DNA of 48,153 bases from an uncultured Eubacteriales bacterium (lineage in GTDB: Bacteria > Bacillota > Clostridia > Oscillospirales > Acutalibacteraceae), in contig CAJTXF010000012.1 of the NCBI GenBank assembly GCA_910580045.1, forward strand, positions 1 through 48,153, in the 5' to 3' direction. A program made the translations under genes and the position numbers. Shown piece after piece: positions 32,857 through 40,123 of the stretch (position 1 is the stretch's first letter; each line of letters begins with the position of its first letter). The notes under the pieces were generated by a model. It was not told where the DNA came from, ran no database searches, and saw nothing but the letters and a program-made list of their open reading frames with translations.

Positions 32857-33770
32857 CCTATTGGGCGACTTTGCGAAATGGGGGGCAGATGCTGCTGGGG
32901 GAGCCCAAGGAGGCAGTGCTCTCCTATGACAGAGGGGCCCCGGCGGACCAGCTGAAGGCGGTGTTCCCGGCGGACAGAATCTGGGAGGAGCTGGCGGAGG
33001 TTTTGCTCTATGACCAGGGCCAGGGCATTTTCCGGGGGGTGGTGGACGAGCAGAACACCCGGCTGACATCGGACGGCCTGTTTGTGGAGCTTATCTGCCG
33101 GAGCCAGGAGGCCCTGCTGCTGGACAACGAGGCAGAGCCCCAGCCCATTCGGGGGGCCAGCCTGGAGAGCCTGCGGGCCAGGCTGCTGGAGCCTTTGGGC
33201 TTCACCCGGGTGACAGGGGGCCCGGAGGCCCTGCGGGGAGAGCTGGCTGTGGAAAAGGGCAGCTCAGTGTGGCAGGTGCTGGCCGGGTTTTGCCGGGAGT
33301 GCTTTGGCACTGTGCCCTATGTGGACTTCGGAGGGGCGCTCCGCTGTGAGGGCCGGGCGCCGGGAAAGCTCAGCCTGGACCGGGTGATGTCCGCCCAGAT
33401 AAGCGGCAGGCCCTGCAAGCGGCTCAGCGCTGTGTGGAAGCAGGGGTACCGGGGCGGATACGACACCCAGTACAGGGACGAGGGGGCAGCCCTGCCCCGG
33501 CGGCGGTACCTCAGCGCCCAAAGCGGGCAGGACCCCCGCCAGGTGCTGGATAAGGCCCGGCAGGAGAGCTTCCTGCTCACCGTGACCTGCGCCGGGAGCT
33601 GGTGGCCGCCTCACGGGGCTCTGGCGGACGTAAGCGTGCCCCGGGCCGGGCGGTTTGAGAACTGCCCGGTGCGCCAGGCAGTGTACTACCGGGACAGCAG
33701 CGGGGAGCGGACCCGGTTTGTGTTGGAAAGGGGGGAGGCCTGTGTGGCTGACGGAAAAGCTGGCCGGTGA
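32853..33770 (+). CDS. gpD/XkdQ-like baseplate hub protein
   Basis: A 305-residue protein with the late-control-D fold pattern: GVVDEQNTRLTSDGLFVELICRSQEALLLDNEAEP, then a SLESLRARLLEPLGF segment, LAVEKGSSVWQVLAGFCRECFGTVPYVDFGG and a beta-rich C-terminal part. It corresponds to T4 gp27/P2 gpD/PBSX XkdQ, the trimeric hub that carries the spike. Start is GTG at 32853 overlapping the LysM gene; GGAGAGGAGG lies within that gene's end. The frame is open far upstream but that part overlaps the LysM gene. Its end overlaps the spike gene by 29 bases. Confidence 0.75.
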   Translation: MTYWATLRNGGQMLLGEPKEAVLSYDRGAPADQLKAVFPADRIWEELAEVLLYDQGQGIFRGVVDEQNTRLTSDGLFVELICRSQEALLLDNEAEPQPIRGASLESLRARLLEPLGFTRVTGGPEALRGELAVEKGSSVWQVLAGFCRECFGTVPYVDFGGALRCEGRAPGKLSLDRVMSAQISGRPCKRLSAVWKQGYRGGYDTQYRDEGAALPRRRYLSAQSGQDPRQVLDKARQESFLLTVTCAGSWWPPHGALADVSVPRAGRFENCPVRQAVYYRDSSGERTRFVLERGEACVADGKAGR

Positions 33771-34071
33771 GGTCCAAATCAAGCTGACCAGCGGCCAGGT
33801 GGAGAACGGCAGGGGCTTTGCCGTCCAGGCGGACAGCAAATACTCCGCGCCGGAGCAGCTGTTCCCCTACGGCTTTTCCAGCGCCGCTGAGGAGGGCCGC
33901 CAGGCAGTGATGCTGAACGGCTACTGCGCGGGGCTGGCCAGCGCCCCCATCGGGGATTTGGAGGAGGGGGAGGTCAGGCTGTACTCCTCCGGGGGCGCGG
34001 AAATCCTGCTGCGCAACGACGGCCGGGTGGTGATTAACGGCCAGGTGTTTGGGCCAAAGGAGGAGGCATAG
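33742..34071 (+). CDS. Baseplate spike-like protein (gpV/gp45-type)
   Basis: A 109-residue protein. The N-terminal half reads GEVQIKLTSGQVENGRGFAVQADS and FPYGFSSAAEEGRQAVML, like Mu gp45. The C-terminal repeat-like beta sequence (GEVRLYSSGGAEILLRNDGRVVING) is the start of a spike beta-helix. It is shorter than usual spikes and lacks a metal-binding tip. Start is GTG at 33742 with GGGGGAGG before it, inside the hub gene. It would sit on the hub and pierce the target envelope. The stop and the next GTG share one base. Confidence 0.65.
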   Translation: MWLTEKLAGEVQIKLTSGQVENGRGFAVQADSKYSAPEQLFPYGFSSAAEEGRQAVMLNGYCAGLASAPIGDLEEGEVRLYSSGGAEILLRNDGRVVINGQVFGPKEEA

Positions 34072-34418
34072 TGGACACAAAGGTGGAAAACGGCGGGTAT
34101 GTGCTGTCTGCCAACGGCCTGCCCCAGGTGGCGGAGGGCAGGGCTGAGCTGGCGCACTATGCCCGGATGCGGCTGGTCCTGCGCCGGGGGGAGTTCCCCT
34201 ATGACAGGGATTTGGGCAGCGGCCTGTGGCAGTGGAATCCCCAGGAGCCCCGCGCCCTGGACAGGGCCCTGGCTTTGGCCAATGAGGCCCTGCTGGATTT
34301 GCCCGGGGTGCGGGCGGTGTCGGCAAAAATGACAGAGGACTGTAAGCTGGGGTTTGTCATCCAGACCCCCTTGGGAGAGGAGGAGATTACGCTTGGAGAG
34401 CTTGGATGGGATTTATGA
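34071..34418 (+). CDS. gp25/XkdS-like baseplate wedge protein
   Basis: A 115-residue protein with the gp25 pattern RLVLRRGEFPYDRDLGSG, then the helix LALANEALLDLPGVRAVSAKM and a C-terminal LGEEEITL strand. In contractile systems gp25 forms the wedge core and the first ring to which the sheath attaches. No sheath gene is present in this cassette. Start is GTG at 34071. It overlaps the gpJ-like gene by 26 bases, as is common in PBSX-type clusters. Confidence 0.8.
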   Translation: MDTKVENGGYVLSANGLPQVAEGRAELAHYARMRLVLRRGEFPYDRDLGSGLWQWNPQEPRALDRALALANEALLDLPGVRAVSAKMTEDCKLGFVIQTPLGEEEITLGELGWDL

Positions 34419-35457
34419 GCGGATGCGGGGGGCCTATGCCCAGGCAAGCGGCTGGGAGCCGGACGCGGTCTCGGATACAGGGCTGAAGCTGCGGGTGCTG
34501 GCCGGGGAGCTGTACCGGTTCGGGGCCCGGCTGGAATGGCTGGAACGCCAGGCCTTCCCCCAGACCGCGGACGGGGAGCGGCTGGATATGCACGGGGCCC
34601 AGAGAGGGGTTGCGCGCCGGGGGAGCCGGAAGGCCCAGGGGGTGCTGGCCTTCTCCCGGTATATCCCCATCAGCTTTGATTTGGTGATTCCCAAAGGCAC
34701 GCTGTGCGCCTCTTCCGGGGAGGAGGCTGTGGAGTACGAGACCACAGAGGAAGGAATCCTGGCAGCCGGTGAGGTGACGGTGAGCGTCCCGGCCCAGGCC
34801 GTGGCTGGGGGCAAAAAGGGCAACGCGGCTGCCGGCTGCGTCAACACCCTGGTGACAGAGGTAAACGGCGTGAATTACGTGACCAACACAGCGGCCTTTG
34901 CCGGGGGCCAGGAGCCGGAGGACGACGGGAGCTACCGGACCCGGGTGATGGAGGCCAGCAGCCTGCTGGGGCATCTGGGCAGCGCTGCCTGGTATGAGGC
35001 CCTGGCCTTGGAGCGGGAGGGCATCACCATGGCCCAGGCTGTGCCCAGAGAGGCGGGGCCGGGCACTGTAAGCGTGTACGTCTGGGGCGAGGGGGCCGCG
35101 CCGGATGAGCAGGCCCTTGCCGCCCTGGCCGAAACCCTGGACTTGGAGCGGGAGGCTGGGGTTACAGTGACCGTGAAAGCGGCCCAGAGCAAAAAGGTCT
35201 CCGTAATGGGCAGCATCCAGGTGAAGCCTGGGGCAGTGTTCAGCCAGGCCCGGGACAGGGCGGCCGGGGCCCTGAAAGACTGGTTCAGCCAGCGGAAAAT
35301 CGGGGACGCGGTATACCTGGGGGACTTGAACCGGGTGATTCTGGACGCGGACCCGGCAGTGAGCAAGGTAACCTTTAACAATGTGACCACCGGGCTGGCG
35401 GCCGCGGCGGGAGTCCTGCCCCTGCTGGGCGGCTCTATTATCAGTGAGGACAAATGA
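34393..35457 (+). CDS. Baseplate J / gp47-like wedge protein
   Basis: A 354-residue baseplate J protein. Family marks are a helical head (MRGAYAQASGWEPDAVSDTG and LRVLAGELYRF), GERLDMHGAQRGVARR, the beta section LVIPKGTLCASS and AGEVTVSVPAQAVAGGKKGN, then EDDGSYRTRVMEASSLLGHLGSAAWYEALAL and GTVSVYVWGEG. It forms the wedge around the hub in P2/PBSX/T4 (gp6). TTG at 34393 is chosen because AGGAGGAG lies about eight bases upstream; the ATG at 34354 has none. The stop overlaps the next ATG (ATGA). Confidence 0.85.
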   Translation: MESLDGIYERMRGAYAQASGWEPDAVSDTGLKLRVLAGELYRFGARLEWLERQAFPQTADGERLDMHGAQRGVARRGSRKAQGVLAFSRYIPISFDLVIPKGTLCASSGEEAVEYETTEEGILAAGEVTVSVPAQAVAGGKKGNAAAGCVNTLVTEVNGVNYVTNTAAFAGGQEPEDDGSYRTRVMEASSLLGHLGSAAWYEALALEREGITMAQAVPREAGPGTVSVYVWGEGAAPDEQALAALAETLDLEREAGVTVTVKAAQSKKVSVMGSIQVKPGAVFSQARDRAAGALKDWFSQRKIGDAVYLGDLNRVILDADPAVSKVTFNNVTTGLAAAAGVLPLLGGSIISEDK

Positions 35458-35918
35458 CCGGCGGGGAGCATATGGCCCAGGTGCTGAGGGCCACGGGAAT
35501 TTATACCCTGCCGGGTGGCACCCCCGCTGACTGGGAGCAGGAGGCTTTCTGCGCGGGGCTGGACAAACTGGAGGCAGGGCTGGATGCTCTGGAGCAGTCC
35601 CTGTTTGCCCTGACAGCCCCGGAGGAGAAGCTGGCCCAGTGGGAGGCCCTGTTCCGGGCCCAGGCCTCCTCCGGCGAGCTGGCGGCCAGGCGCAGGGGCG
35701 TGGCCAAGGCACTGGGGCTGCGGTTCCAGCGGCCCACCCTGCGGGCCATCCAGGAGGACGTGCTGCCCGCGGCGGGCATCGCCGGGACAGTGGCGGAGGC
35801 AGAGGGCAGGCTGATGGTCGCCGGGACCCTGGAGGGGGTGACGGAGCAGGAGGCCAGGCGGCTGCTGGACAGGCTGCTCCCGGCCCACATGGAGTGGGAG
35901 CTGGCGTTGGAAGGTTAG
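35454..35918 (+). CDS. gpI/YmfQ-like tail protein
   Basis: A 154-residue protein following gpJ, as P2 gpI and PBSX XkdU/YmfQ do. The helical N-terminal part includes LDALEQSLFALTAPEEKLAQWEALF and ASSGELAARRRGVAKAL; the C-terminal part ends LLDRLLPAHMEWELALE, a usual gpI ending. gpI links the wedge to tail fibres. No fibre gene follows; a strong terminator comes 12 bases after the stop. This is the last gene of the cassette. Confidence 0.75.
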   Translation: MTGGEHMAQVLRATGIYTLPGGTPADWEQEAFCAGLDKLEAGLDALEQSLFALTAPEEKLAQWEALFRAQASSGELAARRRGVAKALGLRFQRPTLRAIQEDVLPAAGIAGTVAEAEGRLMVAGTLEGVTEQEARRLLDRLLPAHMEWELALEG

Positions 35919-35930
35919 GGGGAGAGATTG

Positions 35931-35966
35931 GCCGGGCGGGGAGACTCGCCCGGCTGTTTCTATTTG
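35931..35966 (+). terminator. Terminator of the phage-derived cassette
   Basis: GCCGGGCG pairs with CGCCCGGC around GGGAGACT, followed by TGTTTCTATTT. It closes the operon right after the gpI-like gene. Confidence 0.88.
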
Positions 35967-35995
35967 CGTTTGCGGCCCAATCCGCTCTTATGGAA

Positions 35996-36090
35996 AGGGA
36001 TTGTCCAAGCCACAGAGATAATTATCTGTGTTCCCCCGCCCGTAGGGCGGGGGAACACGAAAAACTCCTCGGAACGGATACTCCCCTATG
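35996..36090 (+). repeat. Family-2 hairpin repeat, copy B
   Basis: Nearly identical to copy A at 7263-7355: GGGATTGTCC, the CACAGA/TCTGTG palindrome, the CCCCCGCCC hairpin, then AACACGAAAAACTCCTCGG. It ends about 12 bases before the infC promoter. Confidence 0.88.
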
Positions 36091-36101
36091 GAAAAAATCC
36101 C

Positions 36102-36130
36102 TTGACAAATCCCGGGGCCTGTAGTATAAT
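36102..36130 (+). promoter_or_regulatory. SigA promoter of infC-rpmI-rplT
   Basis: TTGACA at 36102-36107, a 17-base spacer and TATAAT at 36125-36130, both full consensus. Confidence 0.92.
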
Positions 36131-36136
36131 CAAACC

Positions 36137-36290
36137 CGGAAAAGGAAGTGGATAGCCTGCTTTGGGCAGGCGCTCCCACCCGTGCGGCTTGCCGTCACAG
36201 GTCGATAGGATGCAGGCGGCCCCTTTGGGGCGGTTTCTGTATGTCGATTTGCGGGCGGGCTTACCGTCCGCTTTTTCTTCGTGACTGAGG
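36137..36290 (+). promoter_or_regulatory. L20-type leader with intrinsic terminator (attenuator)
   Basis: The leader between promoter and infC has a hairpin GCCTGC-TTTG-GGCAGGC near 36155, a possible long-range pairing region, and a terminator at 36251-36280 (GCGGGCGG with CCGTCCGC, then TTTTTCTTC). This is the layout of the Bacillota L20 leader, in which L20 protein binding favours termination. I infer autoregulation from position and terminator; the L20 site itself was not proven. Confidence 0.75.
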
Positions 36291-36322
36291 TTTGAGGATT
36301 TTCTTGATGGAGGTGCTGAACA

Positions 36323-36841
36323 ATTAGCAGCAAGGAGCTACAGATTAACGAGCAAATCCGCGACAGAGAGGTCCGGGTCATTGGCGAGGACGGCGCTCAG
36401 CTGGGCATCATGCCCGTGAAAAAGGCGATGGAGCTGGCCGAGCAGAAGAACCTGGATTTGGTAAAAATCGCCCCGCAGGCCGCGCCGCCGGTATGCAAGA
36501 TTATTGACTACGGCAAATACCGGTTTGAGCAGAGCAAGCGGGAGAAGGAACAGCGGAAAAACCAGCGCGTGGTGGAAATCAAGGAAGTGCGGCTGTCGCT
36601 GAACATTGACACCCACGATTTTGAGACCAAGAAGAACCACGCCGTCCGATTTATATCAGAGGGCAACAAGGTCAAGGCGTCCATCCGCTTCCGGGGAAGG
36701 GAGATGGGCCACCCGGAGCTGGGACAGGAAATCATGCACCGGTTTGCCGAGGCAATGGCAGAGGTGGCCAATGTAGAGCGCCAGCCAAAGCTGGAGGGCA
36801 GGAACATGTTCATGTTCCTGGTGCCCAAGCCAGTCAAGTAA
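36323..36841 (+). CDS. infC: Translation initiation factor IF-3
   Basis: A 172-residue IF-3, which binds the 30S subunit and checks initiator tRNA and start codon. The N-domain starts SSKELQINEQIRDREVRVIG and the C-domain has VKEVRLSLNIDTHDFE-type sequence (IKEVRLSLNIDTHDF) and KVKASIRFRGREMGHPELG. The start is ATT at 36323: the SD GGAGGT is eight bases upstream, the frame matches the family start, and the first ATG in frame (36410) would delete 29 conserved residues. Rare AUU-type starts are the known means of infC autoregulation. First gene of the ribosomal operon. Confidence 0.96.
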   Translation: MSSKELQINEQIRDREVRVIGEDGAQLGIMPVKKAMELAEQKNLDLVKIAPQAAPPVCKIIDYGKYRFEQSKREKEQRKNQRVVEIKEVRLSLNIDTHDFETKKNHAVRFISEGNKVKASIRFRGREMGHPELGQEIMHRFAEAMAEVANVERQPKLEGRNMFMFLVPKPVK

Positions 36842-36880
36842 AAGGCCCCTCTGGGGCTGTGAAATCAAGGAGGAATAAAT

Positions 36881-37084
36881 ATGCCGAAGCTCAAAACACA
36901 CAGCGGCGCGAAAAAGCGCTTCAAGCTCTCCAAAAACGGGAAGGTGATTCGCGCCCACGCTTTCACCAGCCACCTGTTCAACGGCCATGGCAAGACCCCC
37001 AAGGTCAAGCGCCATGCCCGCGGCACCACGGTTACTGACAAGACCAACACTGCCGCCGTAAAGCGGATGCTGCCCTACAAATAA
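36881..37084 (+). CDS. rpmI: 50S ribosomal protein L35
   Basis: A 67-residue, very basic protein with the L35 pattern MPKLKTHSGAKKRFKLS and a C-terminal VKRMLPYK. AAGGAGG precedes the ATG. It sits 39 bases after infC. It is a large-subunit protein; nothing unusual. Confidence 0.97.
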   Translation: MPKLKTHSGAKKRFKLSKNGKVIRAHAFTSHLFNGHGKTPKVKRHARGTTVTDKTNTAAVKRMLPYK

Positions 37085-37146
37085 GAGCTTGCATTTACAG
37101 CGGGGATGCCGCAGGGGCGGTGTTTTGGATTTTTCAAACAAGCCCT
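37085..37146 (+). repeat. Isolated family-3 repeat end between rpmI and rplT
   Basis: GAGCTTGCATTTACAGCGGG and GCAGGGGCGGTGTTTT match the left end of the MITE-like copies at 25537 and 30741. No matching right end is seen. The sequence ends with AAACAAGCCC, like the palindrome at 21536. It lies in the 149-base gap of the ribosomal operon. A short AGGCCC-AAG-GGGCCT hairpin follows near 37183. Confidence 0.55.
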
Positions 37147-37233
37147 AAGCACCGCAGGATAACAGGATGTGTCAAAAAAACAGGCCCAAGGGGCCTATCA
37201 TGCCGGCAAAGGCCGGGAAAGGATTGAGAAGAA

Positions 37234-37587
37234 ATGGCTAGAGTAAAGGGCGCGATGATGACGCGCAAGAGAAGGAAAAAGATTCTGAAGCTGGCGAAGG
37301 GGTATTGGGGCTCCAAGAGCCGCCATTTTAAGATGGCCAAACAGGCTGTCATGAAGTCCGGCAACTATGCGTACATCGGCCGCAAGCAGCGCAAGCGGGA
37401 CTTCCGCCGCCTGTGGATTACCCGCATCTCCGCGGGCTGCAAGATGAACGGCATGAATTACTCCACCTTTATGAACGGCCTGAAGAAGGCGGGCGTCACC
37501 CTGAACCGGAAGATGCTCTCTGAGATTGCCATTGCGGACCCGGCTGGGTTCACTGCCCTGGTCGAGAAAGCCAAGGCCGCTCTCTAA
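37234..37587 (+). CDS. rplT: 50S ribosomal protein L20
   Basis: A 117-residue ribosomal protein: MARVKGAMMTRKRRKKILKL, then YAYIGRKQRKRDFRRLWI. L20 is needed for early 50S assembly and, in Bacillota, represses its own operon through the leader upstream of infC. AAAGGATTGAGAAGA precedes the ATG. Confidence 0.97.
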   Translation: MARVKGAMMTRKRRKKILKLAKGYWGSKSRHFKMAKQAVMKSGNYAYIGRKQRKRDFRRLWITRISAGCKMNGMNYSTFMNGLKKAGVTLNRKMLSEIAIADPAGFTALVEKAKAAL

Positions 37588-37752
37588 TCAGGATTGGGGG
37601 CGGAACGGGGGGCCTGCTGGGTGGAATACCAGGCGCGCCGTTTTCAATAGAGGTAAACGCGCCTGAGGCAGCACCCCTGCCTTGGGCGTTTGCGTTGTGT
37701 GAGAGGGCGGGGCCTGCACCTGTTCCTCTCCCGCGGAAAGGGGGCGCTCGTT

Positions 37753-38571
37753 ATGGAATATGAACACATCACCAGCCGCAGGAACCCGCTGGTCCGGGCC
37801 GCCGCAGAGCTGGCCTCTTCCCCCCGCGCCCGCCGGGAGGCCCGGGTCTTTCTCTGCGAGGGGGCCCGCCTGTGCCGGGACGCGGTGCTCTCGGACATCC
37901 AGGTGGAGACCTGCTTTTTCACCCCCCAGGCGGAGAGGAAATATGCCGCCTATTTGGAGCCAGTGCTGGCGGCGGCGGAAAGGGCCTTCCGGGTGGAGCC
38001 CTCTGTGGCCCAGCTGCTGGCGGACACCAAAAGCCCCCAGGGCATTTTCTGCGTGTGCCGCTGGCCGGGGAACATGGAGGGAATCATTGGCTTTGCCCCC
38101 CACAGCCCCTGCCTGGTGCTGGAAAATATCCAGGACCCGGGGAATCTGGGGGCTGTGCTGCGTACGGCAGAGGCCTTGGGCCGGTTCCGGGTGTTTCTGC
38201 TGGGGGACTGCTGCGACCCCTTTTCCCCCAAGGCGCTGCGGGCCTCTATGGGCGCGGTGTTCCGCCAAAGCCTGTGTCTGGAGTCCTCGCCCCGGCGGCT
38301 GCTGGGGCTGCTGGGGGAGATGGGCTATGCTGTCCACGGCGCGGTGCCCAGCGCCAGCGCCCTGCCTGTGACAGAGGCTGGCTTTGGCACAGGGCGGCAC
38401 GCGGTATGTATTGGCAACGAGGGCAGCGGCCTGACAGAGGAGACTGCCTCTCTGTGCGGGGATTTGGTGACCATTCCCATGGGCGGCCGGGCAGAGTCCT
38501 TTAACGCCGCGGCCGCGGCAACCATTTTCCTGTGGGAATTGGCGAGAGGAGGGCTGGCAGAGCATGGCTGA
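37753..38571 (+). CDS. TrmH/SpoU-family RNA 2'-O-methyltransferase
   Basis: A 272-residue methyltransferase. An N-terminal substrate-binding domain (ITSRRNPLVRAAAELAS, then FLCEGARLCRDAV) is followed by the SPOUT knot: LVLENIQDPGNLGAVLRTAEA, AVCIGNEGSGL and VTIPMGGRAESFNAAAAATI. All three SpoU motifs, including the catalytic Asn/Arg region, are present. It is the YsgA-type neighbour often found after rplT and probably modifies 23S rRNA. The frame opens 21 codons upstream, but the ATG at 37753 begins the conserved domain and has GGAAAGGGGG before it. The dprA start overlaps its end by eight bases. Confidence 0.92.
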   Translation: MEYEHITSRRNPLVRAAAELASSPRARREARVFLCEGARLCRDAVLSDIQVETCFFTPQAERKYAAYLEPVLAAAERAFRVEPSVAQLLADTKSPQGIFCVCRWPGNMEGIIGFAPHSPCLVLENIQDPGNLGAVLRTAEALGRFRVFLLGDCCDPFSPKALRASMGAVFRQSLCLESSPRRLLGLLGEMGYAVHGAVPSASALPVTEAGFGTGRHAVCIGNEGSGLTEETASLCGDLVTIPMGGRAESFNAAAAATIFLWELARGGLAEHG

Positions 38572-40027
38572 CAGAGAACACAGGGGCCCAGAGAGCCATC
38601 CGCCTTTTGTGGAGAACCTCTCCCCAGGGCTGCCCAGTTTTGACTTTGACAAAAGCCTGGACTGCCGGGCCTACTGGCTGTGGCTCCAGCAGGTCTTCGG
38701 CGAGGGGAGCCGCTTGCCCTGGCATATTTTCCGCACCTATCCCGGCGGGCTGGAGGGCTTTGCCCAGGCAGGGATGTCCGGCTGGCGGGATTTGCGCTAT
38801 CTCACTGCCCGGCACCTGAACGGGCTGCAGTCCTTTTCGCCCCAGCAGGCCCTCTATAAGCTGGACTATGCCCTTCAGATGGGCTGGGAGACCCTGACGC
38901 CGGAGAGCGAGAAATATCCCGCTGCGCTGAGGAATATTTCTGACCCTCCCGCGGTATTGTATGTTCAGGGCGACCTGGGATTTTTGGAGGAGCGCCCCTG
39001 GGTGGCGGTGGTCGGCGCGAGAAAGGCCGGGGAGGCGGGCCTTTCCGCTGCCCGGAGGCTGGCCCATGGCCTGGCCTCGGCAGGGGCGGTGGTGGTCAGC
39101 GGTGTGGCCCGGGGCGTGGACGGCGCCGCGCTGGATGGCGCTATGGCGGCGGGCATCCCTACCATCAGCGTGCTGCCCGTGGATTTGTCCAGCTTCCGGC
39201 AGACAGGCCCTGTCCAAAGAGCAAAGCAGGTGGAGATGGGCGGCGTAATGGTCACGGAGTATTTCTCCCAGCCCAGGCCCCTGCAGGGCACCTTCCAGCA
39301 GCGCAACCGGCTGATAACCGGCATGTGCCGGGCCGTGGTCCTGGTGCAGGTCGGGGAGAAGGGCGGCTCCATGATTTACGCCCGCCACGCGGCCAAGCAG
39401 AACCGGCGGCTGTTTGTGTATCCCGGCCCGCCCGAGGATTCGGCCTTTGCCGGGAACCGCAGGCTGATTGCCCAAGGGGCCCAGGCGCTGCGGGAGGGCT
39501 GGGAGCTGTTTGAGCTGTGGCCGGAGCTCTTCTCCTTTCCCAAGGAGCTGGTGGAGCGGCAGGCAAAAGCGCCGCCAGCCCCAGAGATGAATCCGGGCTG
39601 GGGGCCTGCTGCTCCAGGGGCGGGCGCGCCGGGAGGCCGGGTAATCCTGCGGGACTCGGGCCTTCCTCAGGAGGAGGGCCCCAGCGGGGAGGCAATGCCC
39701 CCAAACCCCATGAAGGCCGCTCTGCCGGAGGATGTGCTTTTGGCTTCGGACCCCATGCAGGAGCTTTTGAGCGGGCCTCTGCCTGTGCCGGACAGGGTGG
39801 AGGATAACCGGCTGGAGGCAGTTCTGCCGGAGGGCAATTCCCCGGAGCCTTTGTCGCCCAGCAAGGAGGAGCGGGTTCTGGACTGCCTGATAGGGCGGAG
39901 CCTGACCCCGGAGGAGCTGTCTGAGCAGACCGGCGTGGAGACCGGCGAGCTGCTGCGGATGCTGTTCCGGCTGGAGATGACAGGCCGGGTGAGCCGGGGC
40001 CCGGGCGGGCAGTACAGCCTGGGATAA
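38564..40027 (+). CDS. dprA: DNA processing protein DprA
   Basis: A 487-residue protein. The N-terminal SAM-like part (residues 30-110) precedes the Rossmann-like DprA core: VAVVGARKAGEAGLSAARRL, VVVSGVARGVDGAAL, FQQRNRLITGMCRAVVLVQV and GSMIYARHAAKQNRRLFVYPG. After an unusually long Pro/Gly-rich linker (about 335-425) comes the C-terminal winged helix (KEERVLDCLIGRSLTPEELSEQTG). DprA loads RecA on incoming single strands in transformation. It overlaps the methyltransferase gene by eight bases and precedes topA, a typical order. The linker is longer than usual. Confidence 0.95.
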   Translation: MADREHRGPESHPPFVENLSPGLPSFDFDKSLDCRAYWLWLQQVFGEGSRLPWHIFRTYPGGLEGFAQAGMSGWRDLRYLTARHLNGLQSFSPQQALYKLDYALQMGWETLTPESEKYPAALRNISDPPAVLYVQGDLGFLEERPWVAVVGARKAGEAGLSAARRLAHGLASAGAVVVSGVARGVDGAALDGAMAAGIPTISVLPVDLSSFRQTGPVQRAKQVEMGGVMVTEYFSQPRPLQGTFQQRNRLITGMCRAVVLVQVGEKGGSMIYARHAAKQNRRLFVYPGPPEDSAFAGNRRLIAQGAQALREGWELFELWPELFSFPKELVERQAKAPPAPEMNPGWGPAAPGAGAPGGRVILRDSGLPQEEGPSGEAMPPNPMKAALPEDVLLASDPMQELLSGPLPVPDRVEDNRLEAVLPEGNSPEPLSPSKEERVLDCLIGRSLTPEELSEQTGVETGELLRMLFRLEMTGRVSRGPGGQYSLG

Positions 40028-40123
40028 CTTTTACCTTACAAAGAGCGGCTGGCGGGCCAGAGGAAAAGCCCTGGCTCGCCCCATCCGCCCTTGGAAAACC
40101 TTTAGATTGTGAAGGATTGGATT

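Noticed and set aside
34387..35712. 441-codon minus-strand frame opposite the gpJ-like gene
   Set aside because: Low-complexity Pro/Gly/His composition, no start signal.
27515..35918. A complete, active prophage
   Set aside because: No integrase, repressor, replication, terminase, lysis or tail-length genes and no attachment repeats were seen at the borders.
36410..36841. ATG at 36410 as the infC start
   Set aside because: It would remove 29 conserved N-terminal residues and has no ribosome binding site; ATT at 36323 has one.
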